In this document: positions 6,294 to 13,554 of the stretch, in pieces
How positions within the stretch are numbered: position 1 is the first letter of the stretch
How the letters are laid out: every line of letters starts with the position of its first letter
Source of the DNA: JAVBNU01 sp031551265
Lineage (GTDB): Bacteria; Cyanobacteriota; Vampirovibrionia; Gastranaerophilales; Gastranaerophilaceae
Length of the DNA stretch: 34,543 bases
NCBI GenBank assembly: GCA_031551265.1
Contig: JAVBNU010000031.1
Span: 1-34,543, forward strand
Direction of reading: 5' to 3'
Position numbers and translations under genes: made by a program
Notes under the pieces: generated by a model
What the model was told of the DNA's origin: nothing
The model's input: only the letters and a program-made list of their open reading frames with translations
The model's database searches: none

Positions 6294-7391
6294 ATGAAGA
6301 TTGTGTTAAATACCTATAAAACCGCTAATTTGTTTTCGAATCAGCCTGCTTATCAAAGTACGCCTGAGTTTTTGGCACAATCAAAAGAACGTCATGCCGA
6401 GACTAGGGATTATTATCAAGCGTTGAAAAGTTATGCCCTTGTGTCTTTTGGTGGCAAAAAGACACCTATGAATTTGCGTGAACAAGTTCATAAAATAGGT
6501 ATCCAGAATGTTCCTCAAAGTGTTTTGGACAAAATAGAAACAGTTGTAGATGACAATCTAGATGATGGCAGCATTTCTCTTTATAAGCTTCATAAAGAGG
6601 TTTACAGGCCACTTTTAGATTGCGAAACTCTTGAGGAAGCGAAAATATTGTATCCCGAATTTGGAGGCGTCAAACAATTCAGCGAAGTAACTTTCAGCCA
6701 TCCTCATTGCAAAGGACGTAAAATTCAACAGGGAAGATTTAAGGATTTACCACCCCAAGACGCATCACTAATTTTGTTGAAAAAAATATATGCAGAGGCA
6801 CACTCAATCGCATACGAGCCCGAGGCATATTGTGGCATGGCCTATTCTGCAATTAGAACAATAATGAATGAGATACAGCTGCCACCTTTAAATAGGAATT
6901 ATGCTGCATATTTGACCAACTCCAATGACGAAATTAATACCCAAAGAAGCATCTCACTGGCAGAAAAACGTAAAAGCAAAGAGTTCAATGAAGCCAACCT
7001 CGTGGGCATTCGCCAATCTAACTCCAGCCCAAAAGTGCGAAAACAACGCTCCGAGTATATGATTCAATACCACAAAGACCACCCTGAGGAGGCTGAAATA
7101 TTTCAACGCGCTATGCAAAGTGCTTGGGATGAAAATGCCGAACTGAAAGCAAAAATGGGCGAAGTGGCAAAAGATTACCCGGCGATTGGTGGTGCTGTAA
7201 AAAAGGCTAAGAAAGGCGCCCTCACAGGTAAAGACATTTTGTATTTACGTAAATTTTTCAAGCTTGTTCGAGAAAATAATCCTGAGCACGACAAAGTTTT
7301 TTCAGAAAGCCTGAAAAAATGGCTCAAATATTACAGAGAAGAATATGAGGCCGCAAAAGCAGATAAAGAAGCCGAGGTTACAATTTTTTAA
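6294..7391 (+). CDS. hypothetical protein, lineage-restricted candidate
   Basis: I do not recognise this 365-residue protein. The N-terminus MKIVLNTYKTANLFSNQPAYQ has no signal peptide. The middle has a Cys/His-containing stretch (TFSHPHCKGRKIQQG). The last third, from about residue 230, is helical, charged and weakly repetitive, with units like SPKVRKQRSEYMIQYHKDHPE and AEIFQRAMQSAWDENAELK. That resembles the short helical DNA-binding repeats found beside some homing endonucleases, but I see no nuclease motif and do not assign that function. I chose the ATG at 6294; a TTG 42 bases upstream is the only extension. There is no strong Shine-Dalgarno site. Its 3' end overlaps the convergent ygiW-like gene by 14 bases. 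Confidence 0.65.
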   Translation: MKIVLNTYKTANLFSNQPAYQSTPEFLAQSKERHAETRDYYQALKSYALVSFGGKKTPMNLREQVHKIGIQNVPQSVLDKIETVVDDNLDDGSISLYKLHKEVYRPLLDCETLEEAKILYPEFGGVKQFSEVTFSHPHCKGRKIQQGRFKDLPPQDASLILLKKIYAEAHSIAYEPEAYCGMAYSAIRTIMNEIQLPPLNRNYAAYLTNSNDEINTQRSISLAEKRKSKEFNEANLVGIRQSNSSPKVRKQRSEYMIQYHKDHPEEAEIFQRAMQSAWDENAELKAKMGEVAKDYPAIGGAVKKAKKGALTGKDILYLRKFFKLVRENNPEHDKVFSESLKKWLKYYREEYEAAKADKEAEVTIF

Positions 7392-7743
7392 TTGAATTAA
7401 CTTCAATCTCTACGTGATGCCAGTTTCTATCAATTTCACCGCTAATTTCAATCTTTTCCTTAGGCCCAACTACCAATCCACACCAATCTTCGTTGTCTAT
7501 TTCAATGACAATCGAGTCAGTGCCGTCTTTAAAAAGGTATTTTTCATTGCCTAAACTTTTTTCAATAAAGCCCTGTAATACAACGGCCGCATCGTCGCGC
7601 AATATTTTTGCTTGAGCAATAGTACTGGCTGCTAGACTAGGGCCGCTATAACCACCAGTACAAGGGCAGTTTGCCAACACATGTTGAGACGTTAATAGAA
7701 CTATAAACACTGCTATCACCATATTCATACAACATTTCTTCAT
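7378..7743 (-). CDS. YgiW/YdeI-family exported OB-fold protein
   Basis: A small exported stress-tolerance protein of 121 residues with a bacterial OB fold (BOF, YgiW/YdeI type). Residues 1-24 form a signal peptide (basic MKK, hydrophobic core MVIAVFIVLL, cleavage near VLA/NC). The family core is evident: TIAQAKILRDDAAVVLQGFI, then LGNEKYLFKDGTDSIVIEID, EDWCGLVVGPKEKIEISGEID and the closing HVEIEVNSIKKL. Characterised members in enterobacteria help with peroxide, cadmium or antimicrobial-peptide stress; the ligand is unclear. Two extra cysteines just after the cleavage site (NCPC) are unusual and may form a disulfide. A good AGAGGTG lies upstream of the ATG. It is convergent with, and overlaps, the gene ending at 7391. 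Confidence 0.85.
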   Translation of the reverse strand: MKKCCMNMVIAVFIVLLTSQHVLANCPCTGGYSGPSLAASTIAQAKILRDDAAVVLQGFIEKSLGNEKYLFKDGTDSIVIEIDNEDWCGLVVGPKEKIEISGEIDRNWHHVEIEVNSIKKL

Positions 7744-7828
7744 AAATACACCTCTTCTGAAAAGTCATCAACACTTTCCCTCAGATTAACCCGAAAACTT
7801 AGATTTTTCAAGCCCTCACTGTCGACAA

Positions 7829-7856
7829 TTGAAATACTTATTTTTTGAGTTATCTT
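7829..7856 (+). promoter_or_regulatory. possible sigma70 promoter for bcp
   Basis: TTGAAA (7829-7834) and TATCTT (7851-7856) are separated by 16 bases, and the bcp start is 20 bases further on. The match is partial. Confidence 0.35.
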
Positions 7857-7875
7857 AAAAGAAAAGGAGAATTTT

Positions 7876-8328
7876 ATGGATTATTTGAATATTAAATTGC
7901 AAGGTATCAACGAAAAAGCAGAGGAAAAAGAATATTCACTCGCTGATTTTAAAGGCAAAGACATCGTCTTATATTTTTACCCGAAAGATAACACGCCCGG
8001 CTGCACGCAAGAAGCATGCGACTTCAGAGATAATTTCAACAGACTGACTTCAAAGGCAGCCGTAATAGGTGTTAGCCCCGATAGCATCAAAAGTCATGTC
8101 GGATTTCAAGCAAAACACGGGCTTAATTTTATTTTACTCTCCGACCCTGACCACAAACTCGCAGAAGTCTTCGGCGCCTGGGGTGAAAAATCAATGTATG
8201 GCAAAAAATACATGGGCATAATTCGCTCAACATTTATATTAGACAAAGACGGTGAAATTAAAAAAGAATGGAAAAATGTCAAAGTAAAAGGACACGTCGA
8301 CGAAATTGTAGAGTATCTTACAGTTTAA
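7876..8328 (+). CDS. bcp: thioredoxin-dependent peroxiredoxin, Bcp/PrxQ type
   Basis: This 150-residue cytoplasmic thiol peroxidase reduces hydrogen peroxide and organic hydroperoxides using thioredoxin. The peroxidatic Cys is in NTPGCTQEACDFRD, with the resolving Cys five residues later (C-x4-C), the atypical two-Cys arrangement of PrxQ. Other family marks are DIVLYFYPKD, VIGVSPDSIKSHVGF, LLSDPDHKLAEVFGAWGEK and RSTFILDKDGEIKKEWKNVKVKGHVDEI. Length is typical. Shine-Dalgarno AAAAGGAG lies seven bases before the ATG. It appears monocistronic, followed by strong hairpin repeats rather than a classical terminator. It fits an anaerobe coping with oxidative bursts. Confidence 0.95.
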   Translation: MDYLNIKLQGINEKAEEKEYSLADFKGKDIVLYFYPKDNTPGCTQEACDFRDNFNRLTSKAAVIGVSPDSIKSHVGFQAKHGLNFILLSDPDHKLAEVFGAWGEKSMYGKKYMGIIRSTFILDKDGEIKKEWKNVKVKGHVDEIVEYLTV

Positions 8329-8368
8329 AGGATATTGGCACTAATCGCATGCTTTTATCTATAAAATT

Positions 8369-8391
8369 GTAGCAGGTGCGTCACACGCACC
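8369..8391 (+). repeat. variant of the GTAGG-tagged hairpin
   Basis: The stem GGTGCGT / ACGCACC with loop CAC (8375-8391) is the same stem as the copies at 3025 and 5488. The tag reads GTAGCA, and the loop differs. Confidence 0.65.
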
Positions 8392-8403
8392 GAAAAATAA
8401 GTT

Positions 8404-8456
8404 GTAAGTTAGGCACAGCCTGACTTACTTTGATTGTCAGGCTGTGCCTAACCTAC
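8404..8456. repeat. large perfect hairpin repeat, 21-base arms
   Basis: Arms 8404-8424 and 8436-8456 are inverted with one mismatch, 16 contiguous bases (8409-8424 with 8436-8451) pairing perfectly, and an 11-base loop. On the minus strand it begins GTAGGTTAGGCACAG, carrying the same GTAGG tag. Lying just after bcp it may limit read-through, but there is no T-run. Confidence 0.75.
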
Positions 8457-8535
8457 TATTGAATCAACTACAATAAGTTATTCTTGACCGGAACGTTCGC
8501 TTGTTGTAAATTTATATGAAATGATAATTAAATAT

Positions 8536-8620
8536 GGGCGAGTGGCGAAATTGGTAGACGCACTAGATTTAGGATCTAGCGCAGCAATGTGTAAGAGTTC
8601 GAGTCTCTTCTCGCCCACCA
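8536..8620 (+). tRNA. tRNA-Leu (anticodon UAG)
   Basis: The 85-base cloverleaf has a perfect seven-base acceptor stem (GGGCGAG with CTCGCCC) and an encoded 3' CCA after the discriminator A. The D-arm is GGCGAAATTGGTAGACGC. The anticodon stem CTAGA/TCTAG has loop TTTAGGA (anticodon TAG). A variable arm is present, and the T-arm is AAGAG-TTCGAGT-CTCTT. The long variable arm and anticodon make it leucine (CUA codons). Confidence 0.96.
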
Positions 8621-8623
8621 TTT

Positions 8624-8650
8624 AAAGACTTCCGCGAGGAAGTCTTTTCT
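8624..8650 (+). terminator. intrinsic terminator after tRNA-Leu
   Basis: AAAGACTTCC and GGAAGTCTTT form a perfect ten-base stem with tetraloop GCGA, ending in TTTTCT, only four bases after the tRNA CCA. Confidence 0.9.
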
Positions 8651-8753
8651 AATGAAAAAAATCTTTACATATTTAAAAAACATAAAAATTGCTTTTTTAG
8701 AGTTTTTGTACGAAACTAAAATAGGTATAGTTAAAATAGAAAGTAAATTTATC

Positions 8754-9071
8754 ATGAATCAATTCGAAGACAGAGAAATAGCGTGCGTAGACTGCGGCGC
8801 ATCATTTCCATTCTCAGCAGAAGACCAAGAGTTTTTCTCAACAAAAGGTTACTCAGAACCAAAAAGATGTCCATCATGCAGAGCGGCAAGAAAAGCTAAC
8901 AGCTCCAGAGGCGGTGGCGGCGGTCGTTCAGGCGGTGGCAGAGGCGGATACGGCAATTCAAGGCCACAATACAGAGTTGTATGCAGTGGCTGTGGATGCG
9001 AAACTACAGTTCCGTTTGAACCAAAAGGTGACAGACCCGTATACTGTTCTGATTGCTACAGAAACGGTTAG
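8754..9071 (+). CDS. double zinc-ribbon protein with Gly/Arg-rich linker
   Basis: The protein (105 residues) has an N-terminal zinc ribbon of the probable zinc-ribbon family: IACVDCGASFPFSAEDQEFF then EPKRCPSCRAARK, giving CxxC...CxxC. A flexible RGG-like linker (about residues 48-70, almost all Gly, Arg and Ser) follows. A second ribbon, VCSGCGCETTVPFEPKGDRPVYCSDC, ends the protein. Such proteins are common in several anaerobic phyla and are presumed to bind nucleic acid, but function is not established. I start at 8754 (MNQFEDREIAC): the open frame extends to 8652, but that ATG abuts the tRNA terminator and the extra 34 residues are encoded by very AT-rich leader. The Shine-Dalgarno site is weak. 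It ends in TAG, evidence that TAG is used as a stop here. Confidence 0.82.
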   Translation: MNQFEDREIACVDCGASFPFSAEDQEFFSTKGYSEPKRCPSCRAARKANSSRGGGGGRSGGGRGGYGNSRPQYRVVCSGCGCETTVPFEPKGDRPVYCSDCYRNG

Positions 9072-9078
9072 GTGCGTA

Positions 9079-9189
9079 TTGGCTAAAAATAAACAAAAAA
9101 AGCTAAAGGCTGAGCGCAATAAGCTTAATGCCAATAAATACAAAAAAAGAAGTAACAGCAAATTTGGAAAAAGCAAAAGCTCTTATTAG
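9079..9189 (+). CDS. possible 36-residue Lys-rich small protein
   Basis: A TTG start at 9079 has TAGGTG five bases upstream and lies eight bases after the zinc-ribbon stop. The product is highly basic (MAKNKQKKLKAERNKLNANK, then a Lys/Ser-rich tail ending KSKSSY) and would be a nucleic-acid-binding or ribosome-associated peptide if real. It is followed by a hairpin terminator, so it would share a transcript with the zinc-ribbon gene. The non-ATG start and low complexity keep confidence down. Confidence 0.4.
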   Translation: MAKNKQKKLKAERNKLNANKYKKRSNSKFGKSKSSY

Positions 9190-9212
9190 AGAAGTATGCT
9201 ATCAAGATTAAT

Positions 9213-9242
9213 GCCCTCAATTTAAATAAATAAACCGAGGGC
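9213..9242. terminator. hairpin between convergent genes
   Basis: GCCCTC (9213-9218) pairs with GAGGGC (9237-9242), and TTTA with TAAA inside after a two-base mismatch. The plus-strand exit is TCTAATTTCTT, a weak T-tract. It is well placed to stop transcription from both sides. Confidence 0.45.
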
Positions 9243-9265
9243 TCTAATTTCTTGATTATTCTTGA

Positions 9266-10564
9266 CTAGAACGTCAATTCGCTTCTCATGCCAAGCGCAA
9301 ACGAATCTTTAAACTGTCCGCCGGGTCTCATGATATATTGGAACCCGGGTTTTACGGATAGAAAATTCGTCACTTTTACGCTATAGAAACACTCAATGAC
9401 CTTTTCGGATTTGAGATTATCGGAATCTTTCAGTATACTGCTTGGTTGGTACCATGAAAAACCGAGTCCGACTTTGTCATCTTTTCTGCGCTCACCAATG
9501 CCGCTCCAAACCAGAGCGCCGCCAAAGTAAAATGGTATTTCATTTATCGTGTTGGGAGTATACCCAAATTGTCCAAATACACTTAGACCGCCGTCTTCGT
9601 TTTTGCGTGAGTTTAGAACTTTTTGTTCAAAATTCACATACAGTCCGTAGTTTTGTTTTTTAAATCCTTCGCCGTCTAATTTTTCGGCATCGCCGGTATG
9701 AACCCACCCACCGAGGACATATTCCCCGGCGTAGCCTTTAATATCAGCCAAATAGTGAACTTCATTAAGGTTTAAGTAACCGTTTTTGCCGTTGAAAAAT
9801 CCCTTAGGATTTCTCGATGGCCCGTCAGGCGCGTCGAAAATACCACTTTGGATGTATGAATTTTCAGTTATTTTTAATTTTGCTCGAACCCCCATTTGTT
9901 CGCATGGTGGGTTTAGAATCGGGGAGTTAGGTATGATGTTATGCGAAACACCAATAAACTCTGTACCTGTTTCAAGGGCTTGGAATTCGCTGTTAGTGTC
10001 TTGACGACCGACTTTTAGTGAAAATTTGTCATCACCGAACACATGCTCGTACCACAATTCGCCTATTTGGTGGACATTGATGCCGCCCGGGTCGTTCGAA
10101 TTAATTTCAGAAAAACTATTAAAGAAATCGGCAGAATTTGTTCCCTTGTTCATAAATTCCACAGAACCAAAGAGTGTACCACCCTTCCATAAGCCGAGCT
10201 TTTCAGTGTCAAACTCGGTAGATATAGTGAACACACCTTGATATGTGCCTTTCGTTTTGCCTTCTTGGCGATTACGCATTATAAAACTGTTTACTTCATA
10301 TGATGCCTGAATATTGACACCGCGTTCCTCGAGTTTTGAGCGCAGCCCGCCCCAATCGCCCGTTAGGTACTCGGAGTGTTCCAAATACCCTCTAAAGCCC
10401 GTCGATTCTTTGATTTGCAGTGGCTCAATATTGAGCTGTGACTGTTCTACGTTAAGTTCTATCGGTTCATCAGGAGCAATATCTTCTATCGCATGTGCTT
10501 TTTGTCCCCAAAACATAGAGCATGCCAAAAGCAACGTAAACACATAAATTTTTTTCAACTTCAT
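9266..10564 (-). CDS. OprB-family carbohydrate-selective outer-membrane porin
   Basis: This 432-residue protein has a signal peptide (residues 1-25, ending QKAHA/IED) and an OprB-type beta-barrel. The family signature LTGDWGGLRSKLEERGVNIQ is at about residues 68-87, followed by alternating amphipathic strands (GTLFGSVEFMNKG, DKFSLKVGRQDTNSEFQ, YGLYVNFEQKVL, LSVFGQFGYTP). It ends in a C-terminal phenylalanine (RSELTF), the barrel-insertion signal. Members let monosaccharides diffuse across the outer membrane, so this implies a two-membrane envelope. It lacks the N-terminal SLH domain of photosynthetic cyanobacterial porins. A sigma70-like promoter lies about 50-80 bases upstream. It is divergent from the chemoreceptor. 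Confidence 0.9.
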   Translation of the reverse strand: MKLKKIYVFTLLLACSMFWGQKAHAIEDIAPDEPIELNVEQSQLNIEPLQIKESTGFRGYLEHSEYLTGDWGGLRSKLEERGVNIQASYEVNSFIMRNRQEGKTKGTYQGVFTISTEFDTEKLGLWKGGTLFGSVEFMNKGTNSADFFNSFSEINSNDPGGINVHQIGELWYEHVFGDDKFSLKVGRQDTNSEFQALETGTEFIGVSHNIIPNSPILNPPCEQMGVRAKLKITENSYIQSGIFDAPDGPSRNPKGFFNGKNGYLNLNEVHYLADIKGYAGEYVLGGWVHTGDAEKLDGEGFKKQNYGLYVNFEQKVLNSRKNEDGGLSVFGQFGYTPNTINEIPFYFGGALVWSGIGERRKDDKVGLGFSWYQPSSILKDSDNLKSEKVIECFYSVKVTNFLSVKPGFQYIMRPGGQFKDSFALGMRSELTF

Positions 10565-10614
10565 ATCTTAAATACCATTTTCTAGCTTAATTTGAAAAGC
10601 TAACTACTTAAGGT

Positions 10615-10643
10615 AGTATAGCAAACGATTTTTATCGCAACAA
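10615..10643 (-). promoter_or_regulatory. sigma70-like promoter for the porin
   Basis: On the minus strand TTGTTG (10643-10638) and TATACT (10620-10615) are 17 bases apart, 51 bases before the porin ATG. A small inverted repeat (ACTAC / GTAGT) spans the presumed start site and could bind a regulator. The rest of 10565-10930 is AT-rich and holds only this and the divergent receptor promoter. Confidence 0.5.
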
Positions 10644-10808
10644 TACATAATTTATAGGACTTATTTCAAGACAACATAAAAAGTCTTTCAATATAATTTA
10701 TACATATATATATGTTTGTTATAAAGACCTCTATACATAGTAAAACGTAATTAAGCCAAAAAATATAACGCTTTTGACGGCATGCGAACTTAACAAAAAT
10801 TAAATAAA

Positions 10809-10838
10809 TTGCCTAAAATATGATAATGATTATATAAT
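10809..10838 (+). promoter_or_regulatory. sigma70-like promoter for the chemoreceptor
   Basis: TTGCCT (10809-10814), an 18-base spacer and a consensus TATAAT (10833-10838) lie about 90 bases before the receptor start. Confidence 0.45.
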
Positions 10839-10930
10839 TTATACTACATATTGTTGAAGTCAAAATTAAATCAATCAACTATAATGTGTTTAGTTTAGTT
10901 ATTATAAGCATGGAAAAAGGATATAGAACA

Positions 10931-12097
10931 ATGTTAGGAAAAAGTATTTTAAACAAAATGAAACTTGGTGTAAGAATAAATATCGGATTTTTTATACTTA
11001 CAGTATTAATGCTGTTAATGAGCATTTTTTGGACTGGTAAATCAACCTCAAAATGGGATGACATTTTTTTATGTATAATCGGACTTGTGTTATCAGTTGT
11101 ATTTAGTGCAATCATCACAAAATCAGCAACAAGCCAGATTGATTCAGTGGTAAAAAACTTGAATTTAACGTCAAACGATCTTATGGACGCATCATCGCAT
11201 CTGGTAGAATCCAGCCAAAAGTTAGCGGAAGGTTCCTCTGAACAGTCAGCATCCGTACAAGAGACCTCAGCAACGATGGAAGAGACCTCCTCACTTGTTC
11301 ACCAAACCACTCAAAACACCAAAGAAGCTGTCTCACTCGCAGAGGGTGCAAAAGAACAAGCTGAAGCCGGTGTTGCCAGTGTTAATAAACTGCTTGAAGC
11401 TATGTCGCAACTGGCTAAGTCAAGTGAAGAAATCCAAAAAGTTATCAAAGTTATTGATGATATGGCTTTCCAAACGAATATCTTGTCGCTTAATGCAGCT
11501 GTTGAAGCAGCTAGAGCGGGTGACGCAGGTAAAGGCTTTGCTGTTGTTGCGGAAGAGGTTAGAAACCTTGCACAACGAAGTGCCCAAGCGGCTCAGGAAA
11601 CGGCTGTTCTTATTGACGGCAACGTAGGTATCACAAAAAATGCTGTTATACTCTCTGAAAAAGTGGGTGACGAGTTAAACAATATCAATGGCTATTCAAT
11701 TAAAGTAAAAGAACTGCTCCATGAGATAGCAACAGCCAGCCAAGAACAATCTATCGCGACTAGCCAGATTGCTCAGGCTATCACACAAATCGACCACGTT
11801 ATTCAGGCTCAATCGTCTATCGCACAAACCAGCGCAAAAGACGCAGGCATGCTTGAAGAACATTGCGATAATTTGAGAAGTGTTATGTATCAATTGATAA
11901 ATATTGTAAAAACTCCTGAAAAAAGCGAATACGGCGGTGGGGCTTCCCATTTACACCTCGAAAATTCAAGAGGCAGGCAAAAAGCACTAGCATCATCACC
12001 TAGAGGCTCCGAAAGAAGAGCGCACTCTGCACCGTCCGGCTTACCCGGGGCAGTGGCTGTCAACCCTGAGGACATTATACCTTTAGATGACTTTTAA
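10931..12097 (+). CDS. methyl-accepting chemotaxis protein without periplasmic sensor
   Basis: A chemoreceptor of 389 residues with two adjacent hydrophobic segments (about 15-33 and 44-64) joined by only about ten residues, so there is essentially no periplasmic ligand domain. No clear HAMP domain follows. The cytoplasmic coiled coil carries Gln/Glu-rich methylation helices (SSEQSASVQETSATMEETSS) and the conserved hairpin tip (VIDDMAFQTNILSLNAAVEA, then ARAGDAGKGFAVVAEEVRNL) that binds CheA and CheW. The C-terminal 60 residues are a basic, Ser/Pro-rich linker ending PLDDF, not a CheR-docking pentapeptide of the NWETF type. I chose 10931 because AAGGA lies nine bases upstream; a GTG at 10886 is possible. 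It heads the plus-strand arm of the chemosensory cluster. Confidence 0.92.
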   Translation: MLGKSILNKMKLGVRINIGFFILTVLMLLMSIFWTGKSTSKWDDIFLCIIGLVLSVVFSAIITKSATSQIDSVVKNLNLTSNDLMDASSHLVESSQKLAEGSSEQSASVQETSATMEETSSLVHQTTQNTKEAVSLAEGAKEQAEAGVASVNKLLEAMSQLAKSSEEIQKVIKVIDDMAFQTNILSLNAAVEAARAGDAGKGFAVVAEEVRNLAQRSAQAAQETAVLIDGNVGITKNAVILSEKVGDELNNINGYSIKVKELLHEIATASQEQSIATSQIAQAITQIDHVIQAQSSIAQTSAKDAGMLEEHCDNLRSVMYQLINIVKTPEKSEYGGGASHLHLENSRGRQKALASSPRGSERRAHSAPSGLPGAVAVNPEDIIPLDDF

Positions 12098-12119
12098 GAA
12101 ATTATAGAATAAAAATATG

Positions 12120-12163
12120 ACTGTTCCCTCCAAGTCTCATCAGTGAGGGGCAGTTATTTTTAT
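12120..12163 (+). terminator. hairpin with U-tract between MCP and cheR
   Basis: ACTG and CAGT (12120-12123, 12151-12154) enclose a further CCCTC / GAGGG pairing with a one-base bulge, followed by TATTTTTATT. It lies 23 bases past the receptor stop and may attenuate rather than fully separate cheR-cheD from the receptor, because no promoter is evident before cheR. Confidence 0.65.
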
Positions 12164-12201
12164 TCGAAAGAGATTAGACGAGACGATTTACTGGAGAAGA
12201 C

Positions 12202-13038
12202 ATGACCAATTCCTCAGCCGTAGCAATACCTAAAATGTATCTGGATTTATTTTGTGATTATGTATATAAAACATTTGGAATTTTTATAGAAGAACGTCAA
12301 AAGAAAATATTTGAAATTAAGTTAGTTTCCCTGATGCAAGCCGAAAATATGATTGATGCAGCAATGTATTATCACATGATTGCGTCCCCCCCAATCAGTC
12401 CTCACCAAAAGAAGATACAAAGCGCTTTTGTTGATACTGTTACGGTTCACAAAACAAGCTTCTTTAGAGAAATGCACCACTTTGATTTCTTAAGAGAAAA
12501 TATTACAAGTATCATTCAAAGCAGCCATAACTTAAAGACAAGGGGCGAGCTGAGAATATGGAGCAGCGCTGCCTCAACAGGTGAAGAGCCCTATTCTTTA
12601 GCGATGTTGTTTAGCGAAATTTTACCTCTGGGCGTAAGAGCCAAAATTCTTGGCACTGATGTGAGCGCTCAATCCATACAAACTGCCATGAATGGAGTCT
12701 ATAAGTTTGCGGCTGATGATTATATCCCGCCAACATATTTACAAAAATATTTTGTTTCTCAGGATGGTGCGCATATTATTTCCAACAAACTTAAAGAAAT
12801 TGTAACATTTAGGTTGTTTAACCTGAAAGAACCATTTCCATTTAAGGCACCTTTTGATATAATTTTTTGTAGGAACGTGATGATTTACTTTGACAGAGAC
12901 GTTCAGGAGGAGTTAATAAATAAGTTCTATAACAACTTGGGGGATCAAGGATTACTCTTCATAGGACACTCTGAAAGCTTAGTTCAAATCAAACACAATT
13001 TCAAATACACAGCACCTACTATATACAAAAAGATGTAA
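12202..13038 (+). CDS. cheR: chemoreceptor methyltransferase CheR
   Basis: The 278-residue enzyme transfers methyl from S-adenosylmethionine to receptor glutamates for adaptation. An all-helical N-domain (about residues 10-75) precedes the methyltransferase fold. TSFFRE is at 85-90, the SAM-binding motif IWSSAASTGEEPYSLAM at 119-135, then ILGTDVS, the catalytic-region FCRNVMIYFD and the closing GHSES. All expected motifs are intact. Shine-Dalgarno TGGAGA precedes the ATG. cheD starts one base after its stop, so the adaptation enzymes are coupled. Being plus-strand while cheB is in the minus-strand arm, the two opposing adaptation enzymes are in different operons. Confidence 0.96.
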   Translation: MTNSSAVAIPKMYLDLFCDYVYKTFGIFIEERQKKIFEIKLVSLMQAENMIDAAMYYHMIASPPISPHQKKIQSAFVDTVTVHKTSFFREMHHFDFLRENITSIIQSSHNLKTRGELRIWSSAASTGEEPYSLAMLFSEILPLGVRAKILGTDVSAQSIQTAMNGVYKFAADDYIPPTYLQKYFVSQDGAHIISNKLKEIVTFRLFNLKEPFPFKAPFDIIFCRNVMIYFDRDVQEELINKFYNNLGDQGLLFIGHSESLVQIKHNFKYTAPTIYKKM

Positions 13039-13039
13039 G

Positions 13040-13543
13040 ATGGTAAAAGAACAAAATTATTTTTTACAGACCGGGGGGATATTTGCATGTGGCCAGCGGA
13101 AGTACAACATTGCTACCGTGATAGGTACTGGCGTAGCTGTTTGCCTGTGTGATCCTATTGCAAAGATTGGTGGGGTTAGTCATTTTACCATGCCCAAGGA
13201 ACACATTTTTAAGAAAAAAGACAAACAAAAATACATGTCGAAGTACGGCGAGAACTCTATACCTCATTTGTTGAGTATTATGTATAAGTTAGGTGCAAAA
13301 AAAGATAATATCAATGCCCACATCGTAGGTGGCAGCGATACACCTGAGCATTTGCAGCAGATGAAAAACATTGGAAAAAAGAATGTTGACACTGCCAGAA
13401 AATTCTTAAAAAAGAATAAAATAAAAGTTATAAGTGAAGATACTCACGGGCTTTGGGGCAGAAAAATATTATTCAATCCTCAAAGCGGCGAGATGCTTGT
13501 CTACAAGCTCCCCAACATAAGACAGTCAGACTGGGAAAATTAA
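13040..13543 (+). CDS. cheD: CheD-like protein lacking the catalytic cysteine
   Basis: CheD deamidates receptor glutamines and binds CheC/CheY-P. This 167-residue member has the family core TVIGTGVAVCLCDPIAKIGG followed by VSHFTMP. Aligned to Thermotoga CheD (T21, C27, H44), the histidine is kept (H48), but the nucleophilic cysteine position is Gly31, encoded by GGC at 13130-13132; the Cys-to-His spacing of 17 residues is exact. The usual LGSC motif is thus IGTG. Cys35 and Cys37 lie nearby but on the wrong residues. It is likely inactive as a deamidase and may serve as a binding protein. It follows cheR by one base and converges on cheW with an 11-base gap. Identity as a CheD fold is secure, and activity loss is inference. 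Confidence 0.88.
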   Translation: MVKEQNYFLQTGGIFACGQRKYNIATVIGTGVAVCLCDPIAKIGGVSHFTMPKEHIFKKKDKQKYMSKYGENSIPHLLSIMYKLGAKKDNINAHIVGGSDTPEHLQQMKNIGKKNVDTARKFLKKNKIKVISEDTHGLWGRKILFNPQSGEMLVYKLPNIRQSDWEN

Positions 13544-13554
13544 GTTTGAGACTA

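Noticed and set aside
3025..8456. CRISPR array
   Set aside because: The repeats are few, palindromic, irregularly spaced and in both orientations, with no equal-length spacers and no cas genes.
8652..8753. Longer start for the zinc-ribbon protein
   Set aside because: The ATG directly abuts the tRNA terminator, so no promoter could precede it, and the extra residues are a poor AT-rich translation unlike the family.
10886..10930. GTG start extending the chemoreceptor by 15 residues
   Set aside because: The ATG at 10931 has a better-spaced AAGGA, and the extension adds no topogenic feature.
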